A stretch of 64,000 nt of DNA from NCBI GenBank assembly GCA_933228895.1, contig OW121855.1, forward strand, positions 72,564,698-72,628,697, written 5' to 3'. The position numbers and the translations under genes are program-made. The notes under the pieces were generated by a model. It was given only the letters and a program-made list of their open reading frames with translations. It had not been told where the DNA came from and searched no databases. This document shows positions 10,850 to 22,004 of the stretch, one piece after another (within the stretch, counting starts at the first letter, position 1; each line of letters opens with the position of its first letter). The DNA is from Platycnemis pennipes. Taxonomy: Eukaryota; Arthropoda; Insecta; Odonata; Platycnemididae.

Positions 10850-13800
10850 AATTGAAGTTGACCTTGATCGTTAGTGAGTAAATCGAAATTTGTCTTTCCA
10901 TGGATTGTCTCAAAACTTACGAACTGTTGCGCCTATGCGTCACCGTTAATTCAGGATGGTGTTTGCTCCTCCGACTGATTAAAATAGATATAATGGATGA
11001 CACCTTGGGGTCCACGGTTTAACGTGACGATCTCCATGACACACCACACCTGATAAGGCTCCTCATGCATCACTCAAACAGGTGCCAAAAATATTACGCT
11101 GAAAACTCTCTTCCACTGACGAGAATCATTACGGACCCCTAGAGATGGGATGGGAGGTCAGTGCTTCAGTAAACAACCCCTCTCCATTGCATCCTCACAG
11201 CAATGCTTGCATGAATATAGGCGACTTACTAAAAGGAAAGTCCAATGCTCCCAGTGAATTGGTTGCCCGGATTAGACCAAAGAACATATATATGCATGTG
11301 TATCATTCGCAAATTTGGAAATTTGTAATTGTGCCATACGAAAAATATCTGGACCAAATAGACCTATGATGGCACTTTGGGTAGTGTTTGAGGCTACCTT
11401 GAAAAAGGCCCATCATATTCGAGTAAAGAGGCACATTTAGAATAAATTGGAATTATTTCAGTAAAATATTAATGCCTTATTGTACATATTCATCGGTGCG
11501 AGTCTTTCTAATTGAGGACGCTATCTTGTTCCGATATTAATTGGCTGAAGAATTTTTGAAAATAATTACTGATATTGTAATTTTTTTCTTTTCAGGTGAG
11601 CTTTCTACCTTTAGCAACTCCATACTTATGCTGTTCAATGTAAGGGCAACAATGGCATGTTTTCTTCCAGCGAAATGTAAGTTTTTTAATTATACTTTCT
11701 TTTTTCGTTTCTCTGAGAAAGCATAATGACGCGCTCTCTCAACTCAAATTTGACTTTAGGTATATTTCGGCTTATTCCATAGTATGATATAGTTTATGCA
11801 TATAACGAATAAAGTAGAAACTAAAATCGATGCAACCTACACTATACGAATAATTCTTACTGTGTTGTTAATTATGGTCCAGCATAATAAATATCGTTCC
11901 CACAAGAAGGGATCTCATTTTCCATGAATTACGTAAGGAAATTTAAATAGTCAAATTTATGTTTTGTTTTCTAGTTTTTTGCCTCAGGTTTCCACGTTTC
12001 ATAGTCTCATTATTCCGAGAAATGTGAGATTACATTTTCATCTAGTGAACACCCCGCAAATAAGTTACGGACTGCTTTTCTTTAATTAATTATCAGATAG
12101 TGTTTTTTTGAAGCCGAGCTCCGTGTCCATTTCGACGAATTTTGTCAAAACTTGCTGACCAGCAAACTTGTTCTTTCACTAATTCGTCCGGATATGTTGA
12201 CACCGTGCCACTGAGCGGTTAACTCTAGCAAACGTCTTTCCAAGAATGGCCCCTCTCGGCTTGAAAAAACCGAGAAAATCATAGCTTCCTTCTTGTCCAC
12301 AATTTTTGACATTGATCTCTTTCGATTCTCCTTCTTTTCCTTCTGGACGAGTTTTTCTTATTCGATTCCCTTCAATGACAGTGATGTGAAACCAATTCTT
12401 TTGTGTCCTTGAGCCAATGCATTTTCGCCTTTACACACTTGTACATTCACATTTTGAATGGAAACAGTATCTGTTATTAAAAAAACTACTTTTTTATTTA
12501 GCAGTTCGTATTTAATATGCTTACGCGAATTCCACTATGTAGCATTCAAATAAACACTCTAACATGTATTTTTAATCGCTAGAAAATTATTATGTAGTTT
12601 GTTCATAGGTTGTTAAAAATGTTACCATTCTTCAATTTTCGTTTGCAATATTTATAAGTTTACCTGCAAAATAAATCGTTCTCAGGATAATTAAATTCAT
12701 GAGCTATTTAAAGAATGCTTCTTGGTCTCTTAATTGGAACGCAAAATCAATTGGAATTTTTTATAAAAGTTTATGGTGTATTCTTTTTCTGAAGGCATCA
12801 ATAGCATCACAAAAGTTTTTTTATAAATTTTGGTACCATCCGTATGTAAAGTACGTTATGCCAACCTTCCACGTTTTAAAACCTCTCTCCCCCTCCTATG
12901 TAACGCTCCGTAACATTCTCGAAAACACCGTATTTATTTCTCAACATTTAAATGCATTCAATTATATGTTTGTGCTATATATATTTTTTGATCGAGAAAT
13001 TCATTTATGAATTACACTAATATTTCGATTTTTTATAATAAATGTTTTGTCGTTTTAAAATCGAAGTGTATCTTAAAGGATTTTTCCACAGATTTTGAAT
13101 GTAACGTCGAAAATTCTGTATCCACGTCATGTTTTTCCACGAAAAACAAAACGTGTAAATAAAAAAAAACGTAATTTTTAATGAAAATGCTATATGAAAC
13201 ATTTGGAACAAGTTAAAATGGTCTCTGGAGTAAAGGATTGTGAAAAGAAAGAGATAAGCATAAATAGGTACATATTTACAAGCAAACTACCTTTACCACT
13301 TCCCTCGCCTTGAAACTTCCTCCTCTGGATTAACTTCGGTCTTCATCCGTACAGTCTTCTTTCAACATCCAACAAGAGTCAGCCATCATATGTACCGGTA
13401 CCGACCACTTTACTTGGCATATCTTTTCCATCATTTTAATATCCTGATGGAAGAGCCTGATGGATACCTGAGAGAATTTAGATGGGCATGAAGAAATTGA
13501 ATCTCTCTCTCACCTAATCTATCTACCTATATATCTCACACATATCTCACTTACCATGTATCTCACCTATGAACACCTCTCATCTAAAATGGTGTAATTT
13601 GCTGCCTTCTTGTTTCCTAAATTGTTTTGCACCACATCTATGAGTGTAGCTCATGCTCTTAATTTGCACTAACTCAATGGTTTTCTTGAATAAGTTTTTC
13701 GCCGTCAATTTTTGTATCTGTTAGCCTATAAATATGCCTGCTTCAATATTTTCAGACATCGTTAGACTCTCGTCAGGGAAGGCGTGAGGGGGGCGTAAGG

Positions 13801-14385
13801 AAATGAGGGGCGCAGGACCTATCAGCTGACCGCGAATGCGGCCCGCGAGCAACCGGCTCGGCGTTAGGGGCGTGGCGCGCGGCTGTAGCTGGCGCAAAAA
13901 TTTTTATCCGTGGAAAACCGTTGGGCGGACGTGAAATTGGAGCAAATTTCGACCCATAAGAATTGTAAAATTGTGCGCAACCCCTTAAAAATGATGATAT
14001 ATCCTAAAATCGGGAAAATTGAATGTTAATGCATTTCTGCCCATTGAGCGACCTCTAAATGTTAAATAATCAAGCTGAAATGTTTAGCTTTTCCGTTCTG
14101 CACCCCAAAGCATATTTTAAGAGGTAGAAATCGAAAATCCGATAAAAAATAAGCAACACCCTATTTTACTCCCTCCCCATGGATAGTAGGTACATCTTAA
14201 CTGTTTACACGACCCCTCCCCCTTTTATCGATTTATGTATGGCTCCCTTTAGAATGATTTTGAGGGATAATAAGAAGATGGATAGGTTTGAGATATCAAT
14301 TTTTCCGTGTACATCAAGGGATGGTAGTAGATCGCTGTCAGCACTACACTCCAGGAAGGACCGCTTCGTCCGTGGAAAATCCTTC
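10850..14385. other. No gene recognised; G+C-rich CpG block
   Basis: Mostly A+T-rich with no conserved frame. The segment 13783-13880 is strikingly G+C- and CpG-rich compared with its surroundings, but without a recognisable motif. Confidence 0.5.
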
Positions 14386-14391
14386 AAAAAT

Positions 14392-14470
14392 CGGTAATCG
14401 AACCCGGGTCCTCAGAAAACTCCAAGAAAGCATTCTACCCACCACACAATGTGTGCAGCAATCACTTACG
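14392..14470 (-). mobile_element. tRNA-derived SINE head
   Basis: On the minus strand the sequence GTGTGGTGGGTAGAATGC (A-box-like) is followed at tRNA distance by GGGTTCGATTAC (B box). The body downstream is not recognisable. Confidence 0.6.
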
Positions 14471-14474
14471 ACTT

Positions 14475-15875
14475 TGTGTTTCAGGAATTTTCTGAAAGCA
14501 ACGAGCGTCTAGAAGGATTCACGTTTTTGATTGCGATAGCGATTACGCCACAGAAGGATTCATGATCCCTGAAACCTTCACGTTCATAAGCCGGTTATTA
14601 TAAGATATTATTAGTGAATGACTGTGGATAGTAAATGTGAATTATATGGGTGTGCGAGGGCCTTCTGGAGCCCCCCTACCACTTAGACCTCTTTAGATCC
14701 ATTGTACCAAACCGCATTTAACCTGCCCACCACTTGCAGACAGGGGACAAGAGCACCACGGTAGAGGTATGGAGGGGGGGTTACCAATCCAACCTCCAAC
14801 CCAGCCCAGCATCACTTAACTTTTGTGATATCACAGGAACCGATGATTCAACGTGGCTAGACCCTTGCTTACCGTGGATAGTAATAAATAATGAATTGGG
14901 TTGTAATTAGAGTGCATTTGCTGTAGATGAAATTCTATTAATGATCGTTTGGCCTTGAATTGCATGTCATAGTTTCCTGTGACAGATAAGGAGGATATTG
15001 GCTCGTTCGTGAAGAAGTACCAGTTCAAACTGCAGTTCTCCTCGTAGGTTCTTCGTGACCGTGACGTCTTCTTCCTTTTGCGTTTAACCAACTCCCACGA
15101 GACGTAAGATCTTGTAAGTAGTCGGTCTCCCGGCTTCTAACTAAACGGCCCGCGTCGGCCTTCGGATCATTCCGTTCTTCTGTCACGTACACTTGACCCA
15201 TAAATTTAAAGAGTGGCTGAATTTCAGAGTGCATTAAAGGTCTACGGCGTGTTTTCTTTTTATTATTCTGGGAATGTGAAAAAATAACACCAGAGGAGGT
15301 GAGTCGGTTCATCCTTCATGGGCGATTGTGCATGCACTAAAGTTTAATTATACTATCTTCATAAGGAGAGATTGCTATCATAAGGGAAAACACTACAAAT
15401 TCTACTTTTCCTCCAGCATACAAAGACATATGTGAGAGGCAGTACAAATATGCATATCACATATTAGAAGTTCATGTAGACATGATAAATCCCAAAAAAT
15501 CCACAATTATAATTTCATCTCTGTTTGTGTCATTAATCCGCCTTGGTCTTATGTATGCAATTTCATTTTCATGTTGAGGTAAATTTATTCTATGAAGGTG
15601 AATCATTTATTTATGTTCTGTCTACAACAACCACATTCTTGCCATATCTAGGCGTAACTACAACACAACACCTTCCCGTTTCCAAATAAAAAAACTTATT
15701 TAACTCTTATTTATAATAATAATTTCAGTGATTACAACACCCTAATCAAAATCCACTAATAAAACTAAAATTTTCAGCAGACTCCACTCTTCTCCTAATA
15801 TTCTTAGGGCTCATTGGTTTCATATTCGGTCGAGCCTTCGTAATTTTTGTGTGGCGCCACATTCGAAATCTTCCA
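14475..15875. other. No gene recognised
   Basis: No conserved protein, RNA or repeat signal identified. Two overlapping minus-strand frames of about 90 codons (14831-15312) are rich in Lys/Arg/Ser and match no family I know. Confidence 0.45.
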
Positions 15876-15879
15876 GCCT

Positions 15880-16060
15880 TTACTTCTCTGCTACTGTTAT
15901 CGTCCTTGTCTCTCTGTCATAGAAAATCATGCTCCGCATGCGTATTCTAATCATTTACTTCCTTATTTCCACGCTTATATTTCCAGTTGTAAGCAGCTTC
16001 TTCTTTTGGTAGAATGCCTTTTCCACCTAGGAGCCATTCTACTGATTATTGCAAAGTAGG
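15880..16060 (-). pseudogene. RTE fragment, mid C-terminal region
   Basis: The minus strand encodes, across frameshifts, the segment equivalent to residues 184-225 of the intact copy at 57.7 kb: IISRMAPRWKRHSTKRRSC, then remnants of the GNTSIEVRK and YIWS parts. It has no 3' end of its own. Confidence 0.65.
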
Positions 16061-16139
16061 TGTTGAGTGCAGACGAGGCACTTGCACGTTGTACACAGGT
16101 GCGCTCTATCGTCCCAGCCTCCACACGCGATCCACTCGG

Positions 16140-16976
16140 CAATAGGGTAGTTTCCTTCATCAAAGAAAACGGACTTCATTAATTGCGATTTGTGCCCTGC
16201 CATAAATGTATTTAATTTATGCAAAAAGTTTGTATTGAGAAATCCCAGTTTACTAGAGAATTAAATGTTAATTTTAAGGCCATTTGAAAAGGCTCTGAAA
16301 TGGCGGGGTGCGCTGCCTTCATGCTGACGTAACAGGAAGGTAGTTTACGTTGCGAAGCATAGGAAAATTCGTCTCCTGAACTTACCGTTGTATTTCAGGG
16401 CCCCTCAGCTCTAGTGAATATTTATTAGTATTAACCTGTAAAAACTATCAATGTTGGAAAAGAATTCTCAGTTAAACACGGTATTATTAGTCATTTTATA
16501 GGCTCAAGGACGTCCTGCTCGCCGTGTCTTCTGCTACGTCGAAGCATGGCGTGAAGGTCGTGCGGCGATAGGCGAACTACATGATATGCTTGTGAAAGGA
16601 ATACTAACTGATTTTAAATGAATCAACTGCATAAGTAATGTTAAATAAATAAATAAAAGTTAATTATAATTAATTAACGGAATAAATATGCCTCCAATAC
16701 TTGTTCATAAGCTTTAACGGAGTGCGGCGTCTATTTGGAAGCGCCCGCAGCACCACCTGGTGGCAGGTAGAGGAAATAGTTTGACATCACACGTAGGATT
16801 AACCGGCAGGCAATAGTTTGCCGTCGCGTTTTCGCGCCATTGATTTTTTTCACTTTTTAATTAATGAGGAAAAATACTTAACGTCATTTAAAAATCGAAC
16901 GGCTTAAAACACGTACTCCAGAGGTTATAAACTTTCGATCAAGACAATAAAAAAATAATAGGAAACTACCCTATTG
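16140..16976. mobile_element. Non-autonomous DNA transposon (MITE-like), complete, 16-bp TIRs
   Basis: The ends are perfect inverted repeats of 16 bases: CAATAGGGTAGTTTCC at 16140-16155 and its reverse complement at 16961-16976. The element is 837 bp long with no recognisable transposase. Its left 250 bases recur at 37422-37668, about 75 percent identical by eye, proving a dispersed family. I cannot see a clear target-site duplication outside the TIRs, so the superfamily is not assigned. Confidence 0.85.
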
Positions 16977-16979
16977 TTT

Positions 16980-17530
16980 GTCGAAATGTTTCGGCTCACG
17001 TGCGGCTCTTCGTTCACGAATCCTTCATCCCCCCCCCCCCCCTTCTATTCCCTCCTGTCCACATCTATCCCTCACTCCCCCCCCAGGGATTGGGGTGAGG
17101 GTGCGGTACGCCACCCTCGGTTGTTTGCGGGGGTTACTGTGTACGGTGGATCCGAACCAGAAGAGCAAACAACCGGTAAGGCCCTGAGAGGAATTGTGGG
17201 CGTGTGAGGATTCCGCCGGGAAATTCTCGTGTTTGATCGGTAGCCAAGGTGAAATGGGAGCCAGGTGACTGCCAATTATCAGCTGTGATCTATTTTCTTG
17301 CTGATGGAATAGGAAACTGAAACGAACATTTCATTAATATACCTCAACTGAATGAGTGAGATAAATATATACATCACTAGGATTTCGGCAAACTCTTGCC
17401 AGTCAAATTGATAGGCTCTACTAAAACAATTATAAAACAGCGGCAATTGGTTATCTTATATCCGTTTGCGGTAATTATTATTTCCTCTCAGAATTTCTTT
17501 ATCAATGACCAAAGATTCAACATAGTGAGT
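16980..17530. other. No gene recognised; C14 homopolymer in a G+C-rich patch
   Basis: A run of 14 C lies at 17029-17042 within a G+C-rich segment (17020-17230). The reading frames here look like base-composition effects. Confidence 0.5.
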
Positions 17531-17534
17531 CATT

Positions 17535-17780
17535 GTAACGTAAATGAATTCGCTCAGTAAAATTCCATAGACATTTATTAAAACCGACCTAGGTTTCGAC
17601 TCATACAGTCATTATCAAGACCTTGATAATGACTGTATGTTTCAAGAAATAGTAATTACTGCAAACGGATATAAGATAATCAATATCAAGGTCTTGATAA
17701 TGACTGTATAAGTCGAAACCTAGGTCGGTTTTAATGAAAGTCTGTGGAATTTTGCTTAGTGAATTCATTTACGTTATCAA
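17535..17780. repeat. Foldback element with arms of about 90 bp
   Basis: The left arm (17536-17627) and right arm (17688-17779) are near-perfect inverted complements. Both contain the string AAACCGACCTAGGTTTCGAC or its complement and AGTCATTATCAAGACC. The spacer is about 60 bases. The left arm also contains an inner palindrome (CATACAGTCATTATCAAG and its complement around ACC). Each arm carries the stem-loop/GAAA/palindrome motif described under findings. Confidence 0.9.
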
Positions 17781-17784
17781 TGTG

Positions 17785-18320
17785 TGGTTCCACGAAGTCA
17801 AGCCTAGCAATTTATTATATAGTGAGTCGTTGTTATTGGTACATGAGAAGTCTGTAGTTTTATTTTTAAGGAATGTAAATTGATTGGCCCTACGAAAAGA
17901 ATTTAAAACGGCGGCAATTTTTTTTCTTATATCTGTTTGTGTGAAGAGGAATGGTTGGTTTCATTCCCTTAATTCCCTATCCCTGACTATAGTTTTAGAA
18001 AAGTGAGGCACTGTCAAGGGTAGTTGAGAAGTCTGTAGATTCCTTTGAAAGGAGTGTAAGAGAGGAACAGGAAAGATGATAAATTAATTATTCATTCCAA
18101 TTTCACCTTCTCTACTCCTAGAAAGAGTGGCAATATGTTTTGTATTCCCCTAATTCCTGCATTGATAATAGCTGGCATTGCCGTAACCATTATCGTAAGA
18201 TAATATTGTGGCGTGGAACTTGAAAATACAACTGGTGTTTTATCTTACCTTCAAATGGCTAACCGAAACTCCTTAAAGATATTAATTTAATTTTTGCACC
18301 GTACTTTATTGTACTCCATT
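17785..18320. other. No gene recognised
   Basis: A+T-rich. The string CCACGAAGTCAAGCCTAGCA at about 17790 recurs with changes at 23810, so part of this may be a decayed dispersed repeat. Confidence 0.45.
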
Positions 18321-18321
18321 G

Positions 18322-18545
18322 TCATCATCAGTATTTCAATCCTAGGATTGGTTTACTGCAGCCCTCCATTTTTCCCTATTTAGTGTTAATTCCCTCATGC
18401 CCTGGTATTTTTTCTCTTTCACGTCCTTCTATATATGCCCTTTATATTTGTCCCTTGGTCTTCCTAGTGGGACCTTCCCTTCTATTATATTTCTAACTAG
18501 TTCATTGTGCCTCAAAGTATGTCCAAACTATCTGGTTCTTCTTTG
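18322..18545 (-). pseudogene. RTE 3'-end fragment, variant subfamily
   Basis: On the minus strand a conserved RTE C-terminus is visible (a basic GKVPLGRPR-like stretch is represented by REGPTRKTKGQ) followed by the 3' signature CCAATCCTAGGATTG and a short ATGATG tail at 18322-18330. The coding sequence differs clearly from the main family at 57.7 kb, so this is a related but separate subfamily. Confidence 0.7.
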
Positions 18546-19150
18546 CCTCTTGCTTCTTTGTATTTTATTGTTGATAGTTGCTTCTTTGTATTTTATTGAT
18601 AAGGGTTGATTTTGCTTAAATATTCATGGAGTAGCCATTAGTAACAATGAACAAAAAATTAGCAAATTGTGGTAACAACTTAGAACAGATATTGTAATTT
18701 CTTGTATAATTTTACAAAAAAAATCTATGCCTTTAGTGAGCACGGCCACATTATCCCGTAATAATATAATTATCGTAAAAATTGTTATTATAAAAGTGAA
18801 GGTGGTATTTGGAATGATTTTTTTAAACGAAACGTAAAATATCCTGAAGTTGATTAGCTCTCCAATATGTTTTTCCGCTTTGGTGCACGAGCATGGGTGT
18901 TTTGAAGTCTGTTTCCGCACTAATAGGCGCTTCAGACCGAGAGGAAAGGGTATAAGGATAGAAATGGAAGGGATGGGATATCTTATATTGAATCCATGAA
19001 CTTATATAGAAACAAAAATTTCATACTGTCCAATTGTTATGCCTGTTGCTCACGCTATAGTTTTATGTAAAGGGTTTTTGTCATTTTTTTATTTAGCATT
19101 TTATGTATCGTATTATAAACGTACTTTTTTACTCTCAGTAAATCTCTCCA
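18546..19150. other. No gene recognised
   Basis: A+T-rich with no identifiable features. Confidence 0.45.
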
Positions 19151-19152
19151 TA

Positions 19153-19180
19153 AAACAGCGATTGCGACCAATCGCTGTTT
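19153..19180. repeat. Perfect 11-bp-stem hairpin
   Basis: AAACAGCGATT and its exact complement AATCGCTGTTT are separated by the six-base loop GCGACC. It is isolated in A+T-rich DNA and I know of no function. Confidence 0.8.
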
Positions 19181-19519
19181 ATGTCAATCTATGTAATGTT
19201 TGGCGAAAGGAATGATTTGTCGGTGATCTTCGTCTTAGAATGTGTAGTCGCAGGCCTCGCTTGTTGTAAATGTTTGGCGATATTGTCCTACGCATCGCTT
19301 TTGGCGTTTCTATTATGGCATGGAGGAGATTTCACCACTTAGAGAAATTCATTTTTATGATATTCTTCCAATAACAAGATAGCTGTCTTGATCTCTGATG
19401 ATCTTCCGGATAGTTTTGCTTACTTATTCCTGTTTCATTTTTGTGTCGTATCTATGGATAAGACATAATCGCAGCAGAGAGCGGTTCTTTTTTTTCCCTC
19501 GAAAACTGCTTAAATTGGA

Positions 19520-19760
19520 CCGTCATGTTTGAATGATATGGCGAATATGTTTTCCCGGTCTATTAAAATGTTTCGTTCGACCACACTCCCTCTCTGTTCT
19601 CTCTCTCTTTTGAGAATGTCTTCTTTTGTTAGTCCTTGTATCCAATTTATCCTCGTTATTCTTCCAAATTATCACGCTTCAAATACTTCCATTCTAGCCT
19701 TTTCTGCGGCGCATATCGTCAAATATGTATTACCGAGAAAAGTTTGACGCACGTTTATTT
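19520..19760 (-). pseudogene. RTE-like fragment, second family
   Basis: The minus strand encodes, through stops, EKARMEVFEAW, GRITRINWIQGLTKEDIL and KREREQREGVW. This corresponds to the EAFEMWCYRRMLKIKWIDRVSNEEVL region of the intact RTE but is divergent enough to be another family, perhaps the one at 49.8 and 55.7 kb. Confidence 0.6.
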
Positions 19761-19764
19761 AAAT

Positions 19765-21035
19765 TCACTCATACCAATGATTCCATTCTCATCCTATCAG
19801 AATCATCGGATGTGAGACGCATAGAAATCACTCTCAATCCGTAATAGCCTCATGTTCATCCCGCTGGGCCAAGCAAAGGAGCAAGGTAAACACGTCAACG
19901 CGGGGAACTAATACCAATGGATTGGAGCCGACTGCCGGAATGTTGTCTCTGATTCTGGAATGTAGGATTCCATATTTGCAGAAAGGGAACGATATCGGTT
20001 GAGAGAAGCCCATGTAGTATCCCTCTACTATCCATAAAAAAGTCGAGAAATAAAAGTCTCAGACCCTATATCTCCCAAAAAAGAAAACGAGTTTTAAAAA
20101 CGTAAATTGTATCACATATAATTTTCATTTCTAAGTTTACTGGTGTGCATCAAACAATTTTACTACCTTAGAAAGCAGGTTTACCAAGCTTTATATGGAG
20201 ACCGAGCTGATTTGCTGTCGTTAAGAGTCGGCGACCTAAACTTACGTGCCTGCTATTCCGTGACCTGACATCGTATCAACATTAGGCGTCAACAAAATAA
20301 GGCCCAATAATTTCGTTAAAAATTCACGGACATTTTTCGGAAATTCGTTGCAAAATTTGCAGAGGCATGAAATATCTGAAACTTCGAAACGGGTGAATTT
20401 TTTTATGCTGAGACGAAAGAGATATTTGCCGACTCTCGTCTACCAGGAAAGCGAATCTTATTTGCAGAAGAAAGTAAATGCAAATGTTTCGCACGGGCCC
20501 CTTTCGATCACTGTGTCTCTTTTTTCTTTTCTGTTTCTTTTTTGGACATGCGACCAATCAAAAACCAAGCAAACACAGCATAGGGTCTATGAAGTTAGCA
20601 TTTTTTTTCATTTTTTCCCGGGACGATGTATCGCTCTTCGCTCGCGTTTACTTCTCCGTATTTGCTTGGACGCGTGGGTGGTTACCGGACAGAACTCACT
20701 CGCACGTCAGACAATCGCGATTCGTGTTCGGGCGTTTTCTTTTTGCAGTGCCGATCCCGAGAATTTTATTCCTATCCCATTCGTTTTGTATCCCCTTGGT
20801 GAAGATCTATAGTAGTATCAATGGTGTTTAAAGTGAGAAAGTGGACTGAAAGAATGTTTTGTGGCAACTTAAAACCTTTTCCGATACAGCTTTCCTAAAA
20901 ATTAGTTTATATGCCTACTACCAAACAAAGATTTTAACTCAGGATTTCCAGAGTCTTTGGTAGACCAAGGTATCCAAGAATCTATGGGTTAATTAGCTCA
21001 CTGGGCTGTTTTTGCCCGTTATGTAATTTTTATCC
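19765..21035. other. No gene recognised
   Basis: Two overlapping plus-strand frames of 117 and 154 codons (20348-20831) are Phe/Ser/Arg-rich without any known domain. They overlap a minus-strand frame and are most likely chance. Confidence 0.45.
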
Positions 21036-21039
21036 AAAA

Positions 21040-21344
21040 CTCAAGCCGAATATTCCATGTTCCAATATATATATGTTCCAAAGAATGTGAAGGATTCTAT
21101 CTCTTTGTCTGTTTTTAAGCAAAGATTTTTTCGCTACATACAAACCCTCGAAAGTGTATAACTTCTGTTGTTATTTCTTCTCTCTTATATTCTCATGTTA
21201 TTTTCACTATAATGTATCCGCCCATCCCCATATTTTCCCCATATCAATTTTGTTATTTGTCTGTTATGAGCTCTATTGTATTGTATAACTCAATTACGTT
21301 CTTAGTCCAAGAACAGTAAATAAATATTATTATTATTATTATAT
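21040..21344 (+). pseudogene. LINE 3' end: last codons of RT ORF, 3' UTR and (ATT)n tail
   Basis: At 21075-21161 the plus strand encodes VPKNVKDSISLSVFKQRFFR, then YIQTLESV and a stop. This is the characteristic extreme C-terminus of CR1/Jockey-type LINE reverse transcriptases (the 'WNxLPxxVxxxxSLxxFKxxL' region). It is followed by about 180 bases of 3' untranslated sequence and an ATT microsatellite at 21326-21344. The last 70 bases match the tail of the SINE at 7830-7999. All upstream RT sequence is missing. Confidence 0.8.
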
Positions 21345-21608
21345 TGGAATAATTTAGAAATTAGGAAGATTGACTCCAATACTTGGATTGTCAGCGAGGT
21401 TTTGATTGAATTTTAAATCTCAGTGCCAGGATACAGGTGGCCACTATATTACTTCGCTGCATGTTTCGTCCTATCACTGATACGTCATGGGAATATGATA
21501 ACAGTGATCCACTATTGCATCTTATGGATCTGATTTACCGAAAATTTGATGCTATATTTCTATTGTACTTGATATGTAAAATATATAATCAATTAGAACA
21601 ATAAATAA

Positions 21609-21851
21609 ATTAGAATTACACACCAACCTCAAGGTCAGAGTATTACACCACCGGTCAAGGCTCTATCTCCTACAAAGGATGATGATCCACCTACCTCCGT
21701 GGCTCGCGCCGATCTTTCCGAGAAGGGAGACGAGTCGAAGGCCGATTCCGATCTCCTCATGCAGTTGAAAAGCATGATGAGGTGTCTATCAGGTAGTGAA
21801 TACACAGCATACCATTTCTCTGCGGGACAAATAACTGTCCCAGTTGAATAG
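21609..21851 (+). other. Coding-like open segment without start codon, possible exon
   Basis: An 80-codon open segment reads PPVKALSPTKDDDPPTSVAR, then ADLSEKGDESKADSDLLMQL and KSMMRCLSG. Its composition (acidic, Ser/Asp/Lys-rich) differs from the low-complexity junk frames elsewhere. It has an AAATTAG acceptor-like site at its 5' side (about 21612) and a CAG/GTAGTG donor-like site after CLS (21791). I recognise no domain. It overlaps, in antisense, another coding-like frame, and at most one of the two is likely to be real. Confidence 0.3.
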
Positions 21852-21989
21852 AATCGTAGATATGACCTTGACGTAAACGCCCGGCTTCTGGGAAATTGAT
21901 TGCGTGATATATGCTGCCAACACACTCTTGGCCTCATCCGAAGTGTCTGCCTCCTGGGAGAGGATAGCAGCAAATATAGGCTCAAACAT
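21789..21989 (-). other. Coding-like frame on the opposite strand, possible exon or gene fragment
   Basis: The minus strand reads MFEPIFAAILSQEADTSDEA, then KSVLAAYITQSISQKPGVYV and KVISTILFNW over 66 codons. The start codon follows a good acceptor-like context (a T-rich stretch ending TTTTAG), and ATG/GTATGC after RRE looks like a donor. The helical, balanced composition is unlike the surrounding noise. No family recognised; it could be a gene fragment, a piece of a mobile-element ORF, or chance. Confidence 0.3.
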
Positions 21990-22004
21990 CTAAAAGCCAA
22001 AATA

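Noticed and set aside
20348..20831. 154- and 117-codon plus-strand frames
   Set aside because: Mutually overlapping and low in information; no conserved motif.
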